DNA of 9,611 bases. Source: an uncultured bacterium (GTDB lineage Bacteria; Planctomycetota; UBA1135; GCA-002686595). The translations under genes and the position numbers were made by a program. Location of the stretch: contig CAJXRJ010000242.1 in NCBI GenBank assembly GCA_913058555.1, forward strand, positions 1 to 9,611, given 5' to 3'. The notes under the pieces are model-generated. The model made no database searches. It saw only the letters and a program-made list of their open reading frames with translations, and was not told the DNA's origin. Of this stretch, positions 1-6,412 are shown one piece after another; positions within the stretch are counted from its first letter, which is position 1; each line of letters opens with the position of its first letter.

Positions 1-110
1 CCCCGAGCCCCATTTCCGGTGCCGCGGCCCCCGCATGACGCCGCGACCAGGGCACTCAGGGAGCCGGCGATGGCCGCACGGCGGGTGATCCTCGCATGAG
101 ATTCGTCCAT
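1..110 (-). CDS. N-terminus of a Tat-exported lipoprotein (partial, runs off left edge)
   Basis: An ATG on the minus strand at 110 opens a frame that stays open for 36 codons to the window edge. The encoded start is MDESHARITRRAAIAG followed by a short hydrophobic run, SLSALVAAS, and then Cys26. The twin arginines at residues 10-11 after Thr9 resemble a Tat motif. The VAAS-C stretch followed by glycines resembles a lipobox, although the -3 residue is Ala rather than the usual Leu. I infer an exported, probably lipid-anchored protein. Its function lies outside the window and cannot be named. The gene follows the aminopropyltransferase gene on the same strand after about 230 bases, so it may be the last member of that cluster or an independent gene. 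No strong Shine-Dalgarno sequence is visible; a weak AAGG lies about 14 bases upstream. Confidence 0.6.
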   Translation of the reverse strand, partial: MDESHARITRRAAIAGSLSALVAASCGGRGTGNGAR

Positions 111-340
111 GGGACCGGGACCTTACGGGACTGACGCCCCAGATTGTTGGTCGTCAGGAACGGATCCCGGCCATATCGCTGATCAGCAGTATCGATCGAC
201 AATAGAGGCCTCGTGATCTGGATGATCGGCGGAGTAGGGACCATTGCGGCCCCATTCAACCTAGGGGCCCCCTCGCGGCCATCTGCCGGGAACTCGAGTG
301 CCAGCCCGGCGATCTCCTTGGCTACGGCGACCGGGACGGA
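111..340. other. Intergenic region before the lipoprotein gene
   Basis: These 230 bases separate the stop of the aminopropyltransferase gene (341) from the lipoprotein start (110). I see no convincing hairpin followed by a T-run and no gene in either strand. A short palindrome ctgatcag lies near 180-187. A minus-strand TTGTCG with a GATATG about 19 bases later could be a poor sigma70-like promoter, but the match is too weak to call. Confidence 0.5.
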
Positions 341-1831
341 CTACTTGTTGAGCTCGGAGTCGTAGTAGCGCACGAGACTCTGTGCGGACAGGCGATTGAC
401 CTCGACGTCCCGCGGGGCCGCGTCCTCCGGCAGAACGAAGAGCGTCGGCATGAACTCTGGCGACAGGTAGCGCAGCCCCTCGGGCGCCTCTGCCGGAATC
501 TCGAAGGCCCGGCGGCTCGCTAGCATGAATCCCCATTCGCCGAAGCTCGGGACGGCGGCGTGATAGGGACGCACGAAGAGCCCCACGGACTCCATGGTGC
601 GGGCGATGCACCAGTAGCTCTGGGGCGCGAGGCGCGGGCTGGTGCTCTGCACCGCAATCGCGCCGTGGGGCGCAAGCCGAGCCATGAGGGCACCATAGAA
701 GGTGTCGGTATACAGCTTCCCGACGGCGAACGAATGGGGATCTGGGAAGTCGACGATGGCCACGTCGAAGAGTGCCTTGGACTCTTGCAGCCAGTTCATC
801 GCGTCCGCGTTGACGACCTCGATCCGTGGATCCGCCAGGGACGACTCGTTGAGCCGGACGAAGGGCTCAAAGGACTTGGCGAGGGCCGTCACGGCGGGAT
901 CGAGGTCCACGAGCACGACCCTCTCGACGGAGGGGTGCCGCAGGATCTCGCGTGCCGCGAGTCCGTCTCCCCCACCCAGGATCAAGACCCGTCGGGGCTC
1001 CCCCGCGACGGCCATGGCCGGGTGAACAAGGGCCTCGTGGTAGCGGTACTCGTCCTCGGAATTGAACTGGAGCGCGCCCGACAGGAAAAGTTGGAAGTGC
1101 TTGCCGGTGCGGGTGACGACGACGCGCTGGTACGGGGACGTCTTCGCGTGCACGATTTCACCGGAGTAGATCTGGTGCTCGGCCAGGGTCGAGAGGCGGT
1201 CCGCTTGGCTGAAGAGCGCCGCGAGACCCGCGATCACCACGCACGACTGAATCTGGAGTCCGATGGGCCGCGTCAGTCGCGAGCGAAAGAGCGACACGCT
1301 CCACAGGGCCACAGCCGCATTCACGAGCCCAAACGCCAGCGCGGAGCGCGCAAGCCCAAGCCGGGGCACGAGCAGAATCGGGAACATCAGCGCTGCGACC
1401 AAGGCACCGACATAGTCCCACGCAAGGACCCGGGCCACGAGTTCTTTTAGCTCCAGCTCTTCCTCGAGGAGGCGCATCAAGAGGGGGATCTCAATGCCCA
1501 CCAGGGTGCCGATCAGCAGGATCTCCCCGTAGAGCATGGGCCGAAACCAGAGCTCCGACTGCCATAGGAAAAAGAGCGACAGGGCGGAGACGCCCCCTGC
1601 CACCGCCACGGCGAGCTCCACGCGCACGAAGACCGCGGCCAGGTCACGCTCGATGAACTTCGTGAGGTAGGCACCGATCCCAAGGGCAAAGAGATAGAGC
1701 CCAATAGTCAGCGAGAACTGCGTGACGGAATCGCCGAGCAGGTACGACGAGGTGGTACCGGCCACCAATTGGTAGCCGAGCCCACACGCGGACGCCATGA
1801 AGACGACCGCGAAGGCGAAGGGGAGCTTCAA
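341..1831 (-). CDS. speE: Membrane-fused spermidine synthase-like aminopropyltransferase
   Basis: The 496-residue product has about seven hydrophobic helices in residues 4-208, then a soluble aminopropyltransferase domain (about 220-440). Visible family motifs are SPYQ (232-235), a substrate-loop region with QFNSEDEYRYHE (255-266), the AdoMet-type glycine loop GGGDG (286-290), the acidic VDLDP (308-312), NADA (341-344) and the catalytic-type DFPDP (361-365), a variant of the usual D-x-x-DP. By family it should transfer an aminopropyl group from decarboxylated AdoMet to an amine such as putrescine. The true acceptor is unknown. The membrane domain puts the reaction at the inner membrane. The start is TTG at 1831: the first ATG (1798) would remove half of the first helix, and no ATG or GTG lies upstream in frame before a stop is reached near the preceding gene. 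It is the last gene of the polyamine group, 73 bases after DUF350. Confidence 0.9.
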   Translation of the reverse strand: MKLPFAFAVVFMASACGLGYQLVAGTTSSYLLGDSVTQFSLTIGLYLFALGIGAYLTKFIERDLAAVFVRVELAVAVAGGVSALSLFFLWQSELWFRPMLYGEILLIGTLVGIEIPLLMRLLEEELELKELVARVLAWDYVGALVAALMFPILLVPRLGLARSALAFGLVNAAVALWSVSLFRSRLTRPIGLQIQSCVVIAGLAALFSQADRLSTLAEHQIYSGEIVHAKTSPYQRVVVTRTGKHFQLFLSGALQFNSEDEYRYHEALVHPAMAVAGEPRRVLILGGGDGLAAREILRHPSVERVVLVDLDPAVTALAKSFEPFVRLNESSLADPRIEVVNADAMNWLQESKALFDVAIVDFPDPHSFAVGKLYTDTFYGALMARLAPHGAIAVQSTSPRLAPQSYWCIARTMESVGLFVRPYHAAVPSFGEWGFMLASRRAFEIPAEAPEGLRYLSPEFMPTLFVLPEDAAPRDVEVNRLSAQSLVRYYDSELNK

Positions 1832-1904
1832 GGATGGAGTGCTCGATGCGGAAGCTGAAGCAAGTAGATCAAGCGGTGCCCCGCTCCAGATCGACCGGCG
1901 GGAC

Positions 1905-2150
1905 TTATTCCTGCGCGACCGCGGCGATCACCATCGCCACACCGAGGATGATGGAAGCCATGACGATCGCAGCCGCAACGTTGTGATCCTCTTCCAGCTC
2001 ATGGCGCACGGAGAAGGGCATGAACTTCTCCATGAGCCGAACCACAATCAAAAGCATCACGATCGAGATCGCGCCCACGCCGAGGATCTCGAGCGTCGGG
2101 TACAGGAAGTCTTTCTTGGGGTCGAAGAGCGCGAGGAGGGCAGTTCGCAT
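1905..2150 (-). CDS. DUF350 family small membrane protein (single unit)
   Basis: The 81-residue product has two membrane segments, about residues 19-39 and 57-78. Between them lies a short polar loop with HELEEDHNVAAA (50-61), the charged-Asn-Ala pattern typical of DUF350. Many DUF350 proteins (for example E. coli YjfL) are about 130 residues with four helices. This one is half that length, so it probably contains one repeat and may dimerise (inference). The frame stays open upstream to 2333, but that extension is Pro/Arg/Ser-rich and out of character, so I chose the ATG at 2150, just before the first hydrophobic segment. There is no clear Shine-Dalgarno sequence. It lies between the 66-residue membrane protein gene and the aminopropyltransferase gene, a neighbourhood in which DUF350 recurs with DUF4178 and polyamine enzymes. 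Its molecular role is not established. Confidence 0.82.
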   Translation of the reverse strand: MRTALLALFDPKKDFLYPTLEILGVGAISIVMLLIVVRLMEKFMPFSVRHELEEDHNVAAAIVMASIILGVAMVIAAVAQE

Positions 2151-2229
2151 CGAAGGAGAGGTGGCTAGGGATAGCGTGGCGCCCGGCACGGGGCACGCTT
2201 CAGGGAGTGTGAGAAGGGACGTCGGAGGC

Positions 2230-2430
2230 TTACTTGCCGCGGACGCCGTGGGCCCAGTAGACGTACGTCCATGAGCCGGGCGCTGAGGATCGGATCTGCT
2301 TCGTGTCCATGCGCTGGGGCGCCTTCGATCCACCGGAGGCGCGGCCGCTCGTCTGGAAGAACAGGAAGAAACCCAGCACGAGGACCCCGAAGATCGCGAA
2401 GCCCGGACAGTTCTTGAGGAAGTTCAACAT
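2230..2430 (-). CDS. Small single-pass membrane protein of unknown function
   Basis: A 66-residue frame starts at ATG 2430 and ends with TAA at 2230-2232. It begins MLNFLKNCPGFAIFG and has one strongly hydrophobic segment at about residues 8-26. A polar Ser/Gly/Lys-rich linker follows, then a compact C-terminus, SWTYVYWAHGVRGK, rich in aromatic residues and ending in basic residues. I do not recognise the family. The frame is longer upstream, but the extra residues are out-of-frame translation of the neighbouring gene. Support for a real gene comes from its position: it fills the gap between DUF4178 (65 bases upstream) and DUF350 (79 bases downstream), and the hydrophobic start coincides with an ATG. 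It could occupy the slot that DUF4247-type small proteins hold in related clusters, but I cannot show homology. There is no strong Shine-Dalgarno sequence. Confidence 0.65.
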   Translation of the reverse strand: MLNFLKNCPGFAIFGVLVLGFFLFFQTSGRASGGSKAPQRMDTKQIRSSAPGSWTYVYWAHGVRGK

Positions 2431-2495
2431 GGCGTTGGGATGGCGTCGATTGCCTGGCGTCGCCTCGGTGGCGTCGCTGGCGTACCGGCGCTCGG

Positions 2496-4451
2496 TTAGG
2501 CGAAGTCGCTCTCGGACCACCGCTTGGCTTCGAAGGCTCCGGCTCGCAGGCCCACAATGATCGGGTAAACGAGAAGAGCCAAGACCGCGAGGACGTACCA
2601 AACGATGCGGGGCACGCGGCTCCTCAACGTGACGACGAACTGCGCTCCTGTGGCCTTGTCGTAGGGCGTCGACGCAAGGCGCAGGCGATAGGACCCTTTC
2701 GGCACATTCCCGAGCAGCACCGACGCAGTGCGGCTGCCTTCTGACCAAGATTCACCACCGGAGGAACCGGAATAGCGCTGAACAGCGGTCTTGAAGGTCG
2801 TGACTTCCCCGGTGTCTTCGTTGACCAGCGCCCCCATGATTTCAAGGTAGCCCTGGCTCAGGCGACTCGACGAGATCTTGATCTTCAGGTTCTGCTTGTC
2901 GAGCGTGATGGGAAAGGTGTCCGAGAACTGCACCAGCTCTTGGCCGGGGACGGTCGCTGCGGGTCCATAGGTCTGGGAGTGCACCAGCACGGGCCCCTTC
3001 ACCGCCCGAAGGCCCACGCACGACCCCGTCAAAAGGAGCAGCATCAGGATGCACGTCTTCCACACAGCGCCCGGCTTGAAGGGGCTTGGCTGCACCGCTC
3101 CGACGCCGCGCCGCTTGGGCAGTTTCGCATCTGGAAACGCTTCCTCGATGACCTTCGGTTCCACGTGGTAACCAAGGCTCGCGGCCTGCTCCAACGCGGA
3201 GGATTCGAGGGAGACCATGCGACCCGACGCGGGGTGCACAAAGTCCTTGGCATCGACCGATTCCCCCACCTTGACCTGCCAGTAGAACTCACCGAGCACG
3301 GTGTCCACGACGGCCTTGCCTGCGCTGAACGCCTTGGCTTTTTCGCTGCCCAGGACCACCGAAGCCCCGCGATTTTTGAATCGCGACGGCGAGACAGGTG
3401 ACGAGTGGATCCAATGACCGCTGCTCTCCACCAACCAGCGGTAAGCCCCGCCGTCGGTGCGCAAGAGGTACTCGCTCCACGGGTAGTAGCGGCCGTCTGC
3501 CCGCACGCCCCTCCGGAGGTAGCCGAGCACCGTGACGGATTCGCCCATCAGCTCGCCCCGGGACCCAAGGGGGATCGCGGGCTTGCGCTTCATCGTCTCG
3601 ACCACCTCGGCGGCGTGATAGGCCTCCATGTGGTTGCCGCGCTGCAAGATCGTGCCGCAGTGTTGGCACCCGAGCGTGAGCGCCTTGTCCGGATCCTGAA
3701 CCTCGATCGTTCCGCCGCATTGGAGGCAGGTCACCGCCGTGGCCGCGATGTTCTCCGGAATGTGGTCGGGCTGGGTCCCGGGATCGATCTGGAGCGCGTC
3801 CAATTCAACGAGGTGCCCAGCCAGGAACTCTGGCGTGCCGCCCCGCGTGAAGTCGAGCGTCGCCACATCGGTGGCCCCTCGGACGAGGTCCACGTAAGTG
3901 GTCCGCGTGCCGGGCTTCATCCGAATGGGCAGCTCCCCTTTGAAGGTCACCACGGTGCCTCGACCGATCTCACGGATGGTCCAGCGCTTGCCGTTGACCT
4001 CGACCCGGAACCCAGCGCGCCACGTCTTCGACTTCCCGTCGACGTCGAACTCTCCCGTGTCCGAGCGGATCGGCGGCAGCTCGTCGCTGCCGGGCACCTC
4101 GGCGCCCTCCACCTCTTCATAGACTTGAATCTCGCCCTGGGCTTCAGCGATCCACAGCCAACCGTCGTCGGTCTCCGCCGCCCACTCATTCCAAAGCCCC
4201 GCGCCGTGGTCGAGCTGAATCTGCCCACGCACGACGAATCGGCGCTTGTCGTAAACGCCCTCCGTGCCGATCTGAAAGTGCGACGCAAGGGGCGCCGGAA
4301 GGGCCACCTCCCCCAGGGTTTGAAGGTCAACATCACCCCGCAGGCACAGGGTCCCGCAGTGGCCGCAGGTGACCGTGACGGTCGCCGGCGATGTGATCGG
4401 GACGTCCGCGCCACAGTTGCTGCAGCGCATTTGGACCAAGGGCTGGGCCAT
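2496..4451 (-). CDS. DUF4178 protein with duplicated zinc-ribbon/DUF4178 units and two membrane helices
   Basis: The 651-residue product opens with a zinc ribbon (Cys10/Cys13 and Cys29/Cys32), then a beta-rich DUF4178-like domain at about 60-220. A second zinc ribbon (Cys242/Cys245 and Cys262/Cys265) precedes a second DUF4178-like domain at about 290-400, with the typical aromatic pattern YYPWSEYLL (322-330) and YRWLVESSGHW (337-347). A membrane helix at about 464-482, a 130-residue beta-rich segment and a second helix at about 615-636 complete it. The segment between the helices is probably outside the cytoplasm, with the zinc-ribbon part inside (inference). DUF4178 has no established activity; it recurs with DUF350 and polyamine genes. 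The ATG at 4451 overlaps the decarboxylase stop by one base (TGATG), which suggests translational coupling. The second part could be a scaffold or sensor; no catalytic motif is evident. Confidence 0.85.
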   Translation of the reverse strand: MAQPLVQMRCSNCGADVPITSPATVTVTCGHCGTLCLRGDVDLQTLGEVALPAPLASHFQIGTEGVYDKRRFVVRGQIQLDHGAGLWNEWAAETDDGWLWIAEAQGEIQVYEEVEGAEVPGSDELPPIRSDTGEFDVDGKSKTWRAGFRVEVNGKRWTIREIGRGTVVTFKGELPIRMKPGTRTTYVDLVRGATDVATLDFTRGGTPEFLAGHLVELDALQIDPGTQPDHIPENIAATAVTCLQCGGTIEVQDPDKALTLGCQHCGTILQRGNHMEAYHAAEVVETMKRKPAIPLGSRGELMGESVTVLGYLRRGVRADGRYYPWSEYLLRTDGGAYRWLVESSGHWIHSSPVSPSRFKNRGASVVLGSEKAKAFSAGKAVVDTVLGEFYWQVKVGESVDAKDFVHPASGRMVSLESSALEQAASLGYHVEPKVIEEAFPDAKLPKRRGVGAVQPSPFKPGAVWKTCILMLLLLTGSCVGLRAVKGPVLVHSQTYGPAATVPGQELVQFSDTFPITLDKQNLKIKISSSRLSQGYLEIMGALVNEDTGEVTTFKTAVQRYSGSSGGESWSEGSRTASVLLGNVPKGSYRLRLASTPYDKATGAQFVVTLRSRVPRIVWYVLAVLALLVYPIIVGLRAGAFEAKRWSESDFA

Positions 4452-4999
4452 CAGCTTGGGCTCCCGTGCGAGGAGAGGGGGCTGGCCTCAGAGCCAGAGA
4501 AGGAAGCAGAAGGGGAAGCAGCACCGAGTGCACGAAAGGACCGCGGCTGTGCGTGTACCGCGACGTGCACCGGCCGATCTAAGTGCCCCAAGTGGCGGCC
4601 CACGATCTCAGCCCATGGCGGGCCCGGCCGCTCTCGGCAGGTGTACAGGTCCAGGGCCACACCGCCATGCTCGGGGAAGCTATGGCAGGACAGGTGTGAC
4701 TCGGACAAAGCCACAATCCCGGTGACGCCTGCATGGGGTCCAGGGAAGACGTGCCAGATGGGATCGCCCACGGGGTGAAGTCCCGCTGATTGGATCAGCT
4801 CTTCGAAGAGGCCTTGGAGTGCCACGCGTCCCGCAGGCCCCCCGAGCTTCTCCGGATCGAGCCCGGACGCGTCCACCGACCAAAGCTGCCCGACGGGAAC
4901 GGAGGGTGCGTCACCCGTCGCGCCGTCATTGGAGCGGCTATCACTGGAGCGGCCGTCACTGGAGCGGCCGTCACAAAGACTCGATTCGGAGTCCCCCAT
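4451..4999 (-). CDS. speD: S-adenosylmethionine decarboxylase proenzyme (prokaryotic pyruvoyl type)
   Basis: The core at residues 37-150 matches the small bacterial AdoMet decarboxylase, which makes decarboxylated AdoMet, the aminopropyl donor for spermidine synthesis. The processing site is Glu100-Ser101 in the motif ALSESHLSCHSFPEHGG (97-113). Ser101 would become the pyruvoyl group. His106 and Cys121 fall at +5 and +20, matching the Ser63/His68/Cys83 spacing of the Thermotoga enzyme. From ATG 4999 the protein has 182 residues. Its first 35 are a Ser/Asp/Gly/Arg-rich tail encoded partly by a 15-base tandem repeat, and its last 30 are Ser/Ala-rich, so it is longer than the usual 120-130 residues. 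The start is uncertain: a GTG four codons upstream (5011) has AGAAGG close before it, and the frame stays open to 5203. It is the first gene of the polyamine group and overlaps the DUF4178 gene by one base. Confidence 0.88.
   Translation of the reverse strand: MGDSESSLCDGRSSDGRSSDSRSNDGATGDAPSVPVGQLWSVDASGLDPEKLGGPAGRVALQGLFEELIQSAGLHPVGDPIWHVFPGPHAGVTGIVALSESHLSCHSFPEHGGVALDLYTCRERPGPPWAEIVGRHLGHLDRPVHVAVHAQPRSFRALGAASPSASFSGSEASPLSSHGSPS
4931..4975 (-). repeat. 15-base tandem repeat (three copies) in the AdoMet decarboxylase N-terminus
   Basis: Three adjacent copies of ggagcggccgtcact are seen on the plus strand at 4931-4945, 4946-4960 and 4961-4975. Copy 1 differs at two bases and copy 3 at its last base. 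A degraded fourth copy seems to precede them (gccgtcatt at 4922-4930). The unit length is a multiple of three, so it adds five-residue DGRSS-like units to the disordered N-terminal tail without shifting frame. The array could expand or contract by slippage. Confidence 0.85.
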
Positions 5000-5116
5000 T
5001 GGATCTACCACGGCCTTCTGCGGTCGCTCGGAGTCAGGCTCCAGAGCGCCCGGGGACAGGTCCTGGCAGGGACCGGGTCGCGGCGAGTCGAGGGGGGACA
5101 GGGACAAGGCACCCGT

Positions 5117-5146
5117 ACGATACACGCGCTGCCTGCGTCCATTCAA
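5117..5146 (-). promoter_or_regulatory. Candidate sigma70-type promoter for the polyamine gene group
   Basis: On the minus strand TTGAAT (5146-5141) and TATCGT (5122-5117) are separated by 18 bases. Each matches four or more of the six consensus positions. Transcription would begin near 5110, about 110 bases before the chosen decarboxylase start at 4999. Its place, downstream of a candidate terminator and ahead of the decarboxylase gene, fits a separate polyamine transcript. The match is modest for a GC-rich genome and could be chance. Confidence 0.3.
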
Positions 5147-5243
5147 TCGGAGCCGAAGTTCGACCAGAAGAAGTACACGACTCGGCGGGCGGCCCAGGCA
5201 CAAGGAAAGGCACAGGTCCCTGGGTCAGGCCCCCATCCCAGTC

Positions 5244-5284
5244 AAAGAAAACACCGTCATCGAGAACCCGAGAAGGCGACGGCG
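5244..5284 (-). terminator. Candidate intrinsic terminator after the FemAB gene
   Basis: Read on the minus strand, CGCCGTC (5284-5278) can pair with GACGGTG (5258-5252), giving a seven-pair stem with one G-U pair and a 19-base loop. It is followed at once by TTTTCTTT (5251-5244). The structure starts 16 bases after the FemAB stop codon. The loop is large, so the strength is uncertain. It would separate the glycosyltransferase/FemAB operon from the polyamine group. Confidence 0.42.
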
Positions 5285-5299
5285 CCACGGCGCGGGCAC

Positions 5300-6412
5300 T
5301 CAGGGCAGATACTTCGAGGCGGGGCCGGAGAGCCGACGGGTGATGGCCAACGGCAGCTTCTGCCACGTCCTTTGGAGGATCTTCGTCTTCGGGTTCGACG
5401 GGTTGAAGGTCGGCAGCCCCTCGTCCTTGACGAGCCGGAAGGAGTAATGGACCTCCCGCGGCTCAAAGCCCTGGCGGACCTTGAAGGAGAATGCCCCCGA
5501 GTCCTTGCGGCTGCGGCCAAAGTCGAAGACCCGATACCCGTTGTCCACGGACCACTCCTGGAGGGCCATGTACATGAAGCAACTCGCCTTGTACGAGCGG
5601 TCGACATCATCGCCTGTTCCCGAGAAGTACGCGAGGACCTGGTCCCGGAAGAGAAACGACATCACGGCGGCGAGGACTTCGCCGTCCTTCTTGACGACGT
5701 GGACGGTGGCCTTGTCCCCGAAGGTCCGGGCGAGGCGCTCGAAGAAGCTCGCTGGGAGTGCCGGCGAGCCGAGACTGTGTTTGTTGCGGTGGAAGAGGCG
5801 CACGAGGTCCGGGAGGTACCCGTTGCCCTCCTCCAGGGTCAGTCCGTGATCCCGCCGCGCTTTGCGGGCATCTGCGCGGGACTTCTTCGGCATGCCCGGA
5901 AGCACATCCTCCGCCTTCTCCGGGAGCGACTTGATGAAGGTCGCATGCAGGTCCGCCTTCGGAAGGTCCAGCTGAGGGTCGTCCAGGCAGCGCATCTCGA
6001 GCCGGCCAACCTTGAGATCGATGGCGTCCTTCTCGGCGGCATCAAAAAGCGCGCGCTCGACCGCCTGATCGATCCCCGCGGGGCCGCCATACACGCCATA
6101 GGCACACGAGATCAGGCTGCGCCCACCGCGCAATCCGCGGCACAGGGCCAGGGGCAAGACGCCCACGACCTCCCCTGCTCGTTCGGCGATCAGCGAGCGA
6201 TCCTGGTGCTTGAACTGCTCACACACCGCCCGGGTCCAGCCCGACAGGTGAAAGAAGGTCGCACGTGGCGAAGCCTCGACGAACGCGTCGATGCGAAGGT
6301 CGTCCTCGGGGGCCTTGCGCCGGACGTTGATGGGCGCTTCCTTCGTGTGTGATGTAGCCAATGGAGAGACAGCGGAACCGGACAGCTCTGAGGCTGCGGT
6401 GGACAGGGTCAT
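5300..6412 (-). CDS. FemAB-like GNAT-fold transferase (XrtA/PEP-CTERM-associated type)
   Basis: The 370-residue product resembles the FemAB family proteins found beside exosortase XrtA and exopolysaccharide genes (TIGR03019-like). The N-terminal half carries FFHLSGWTRAV (53-63), a GNAT-like strand EVVGVLPLAL (81-90) and GVYGGP (106-111). The C-terminal half has KKSRADARKARRDHG (176-190), KDGEVLAAVMSFLF (242-255), a tyrosine-containing AYFSGTGDD (261-269) and the signature YRVFDFGRSRKDSG (293-306) followed by FKVRQGFEP (310-318). Classical FemABX enzymes use aminoacyl-tRNA to add amino acids to peptidoglycan; the donor and acceptor here are unknown. There is no signal peptide or membrane helix, so it should be cytoplasmic. 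Its ATG overlaps the upstream glycosyltransferase stop (ATGA at 6412-6409), a sign of translational coupling. No exosortase gene or PEP-CTERM protein is visible in the window. Confidence 0.85.
   Translation of the reverse strand: MTLSTAASELSGSAVSPLATSHTKEAPINVRRKAPEDDLRIDAFVEASPRATFFHLSGWTRAVCEQFKHQDRSLIAERAGEVVGVLPLALCRGLRGGRSLISCAYGVYGGPAGIDQAVERALFDAAEKDAIDLKVGRLEMRCLDDPQLDLPKADLHATFIKSLPEKAEDVLPGMPKKSRADARKARRDHGLTLEEGNGYLPDLVRLFHRNKHSLGSPALPASFFERLARTFGDKATVHVVKKDGEVLAAVMSFLFRDQVLAYFSGTGDDVDRSYKASCFMYMALQEWSVDNGYRVFDFGRSRKDSGAFSFKVRQGFEPREVHYSFRLVKDEGLPTFNPSNPKTKILQRTWQKLPLAITRRLSGPASKYLP

Larger units (their letters stand above)
5000..5299. other. 300-base gap between the FemAB gene and the AdoMet decarboxylase gene
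   Basis: No convincing gene lies here. The decarboxylase frame continues open to 5203, but the extra residues are a Pro/Arg/Leu/Ser mixture unlike a conserved domain. The gap holds a candidate terminator near its high-coordinate end and a candidate promoter in the middle. A weak inverted repeat, cccagg/cctggg, lies around 5190-5225 and is poorly paired inside. Confidence 0.55.

Noticed and set aside
56..259. Minus-strand frame of 67 codons near the left edge
   Set aside because: It overlaps the lipoprotein signal peptide in another frame, has no motif and begins in non-coding sequence. The Tat/lipobox frame is a better explanation.
560..1450. Plus-strand open frame of 296 codons opposite the aminopropyltransferase
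   Set aside because: It is antisense to GGGDG/DFPDP-bearing coding sequence and shows no protein-like hydrophobic pattern.
2151..2333. N-terminal extension of the DUF350 protein
   Set aside because: The extra 61 residues are Pro/Ser/Arg-rich and overlap the 66-residue membrane protein gene. DUF350 units begin close to the first hydrophobic helix.
3405..4778. Plus-strand open frame of 457 codons opposite DUF4178 and the decarboxylase
   Set aside because: It is antisense to two recognised genes, and its translation is rich in His, Arg and Pro without motifs.
5190..5226. Inverted repeat cccagg/cctggg as a terminator
   Set aside because: Only six outer pairs form, the interior does not pair and no T-run follows on either strand.
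4790..6352. Plus-strand open frame of 520 codons opposite the FemAB gene
   Set aside because: It is antisense to a clearly conserved FemAB-like gene, its translation is low-complexity and Arg/Glu/Leu-rich, and no domain is recognisable. Long antisense frames are expected in GC-rich coding DNA.
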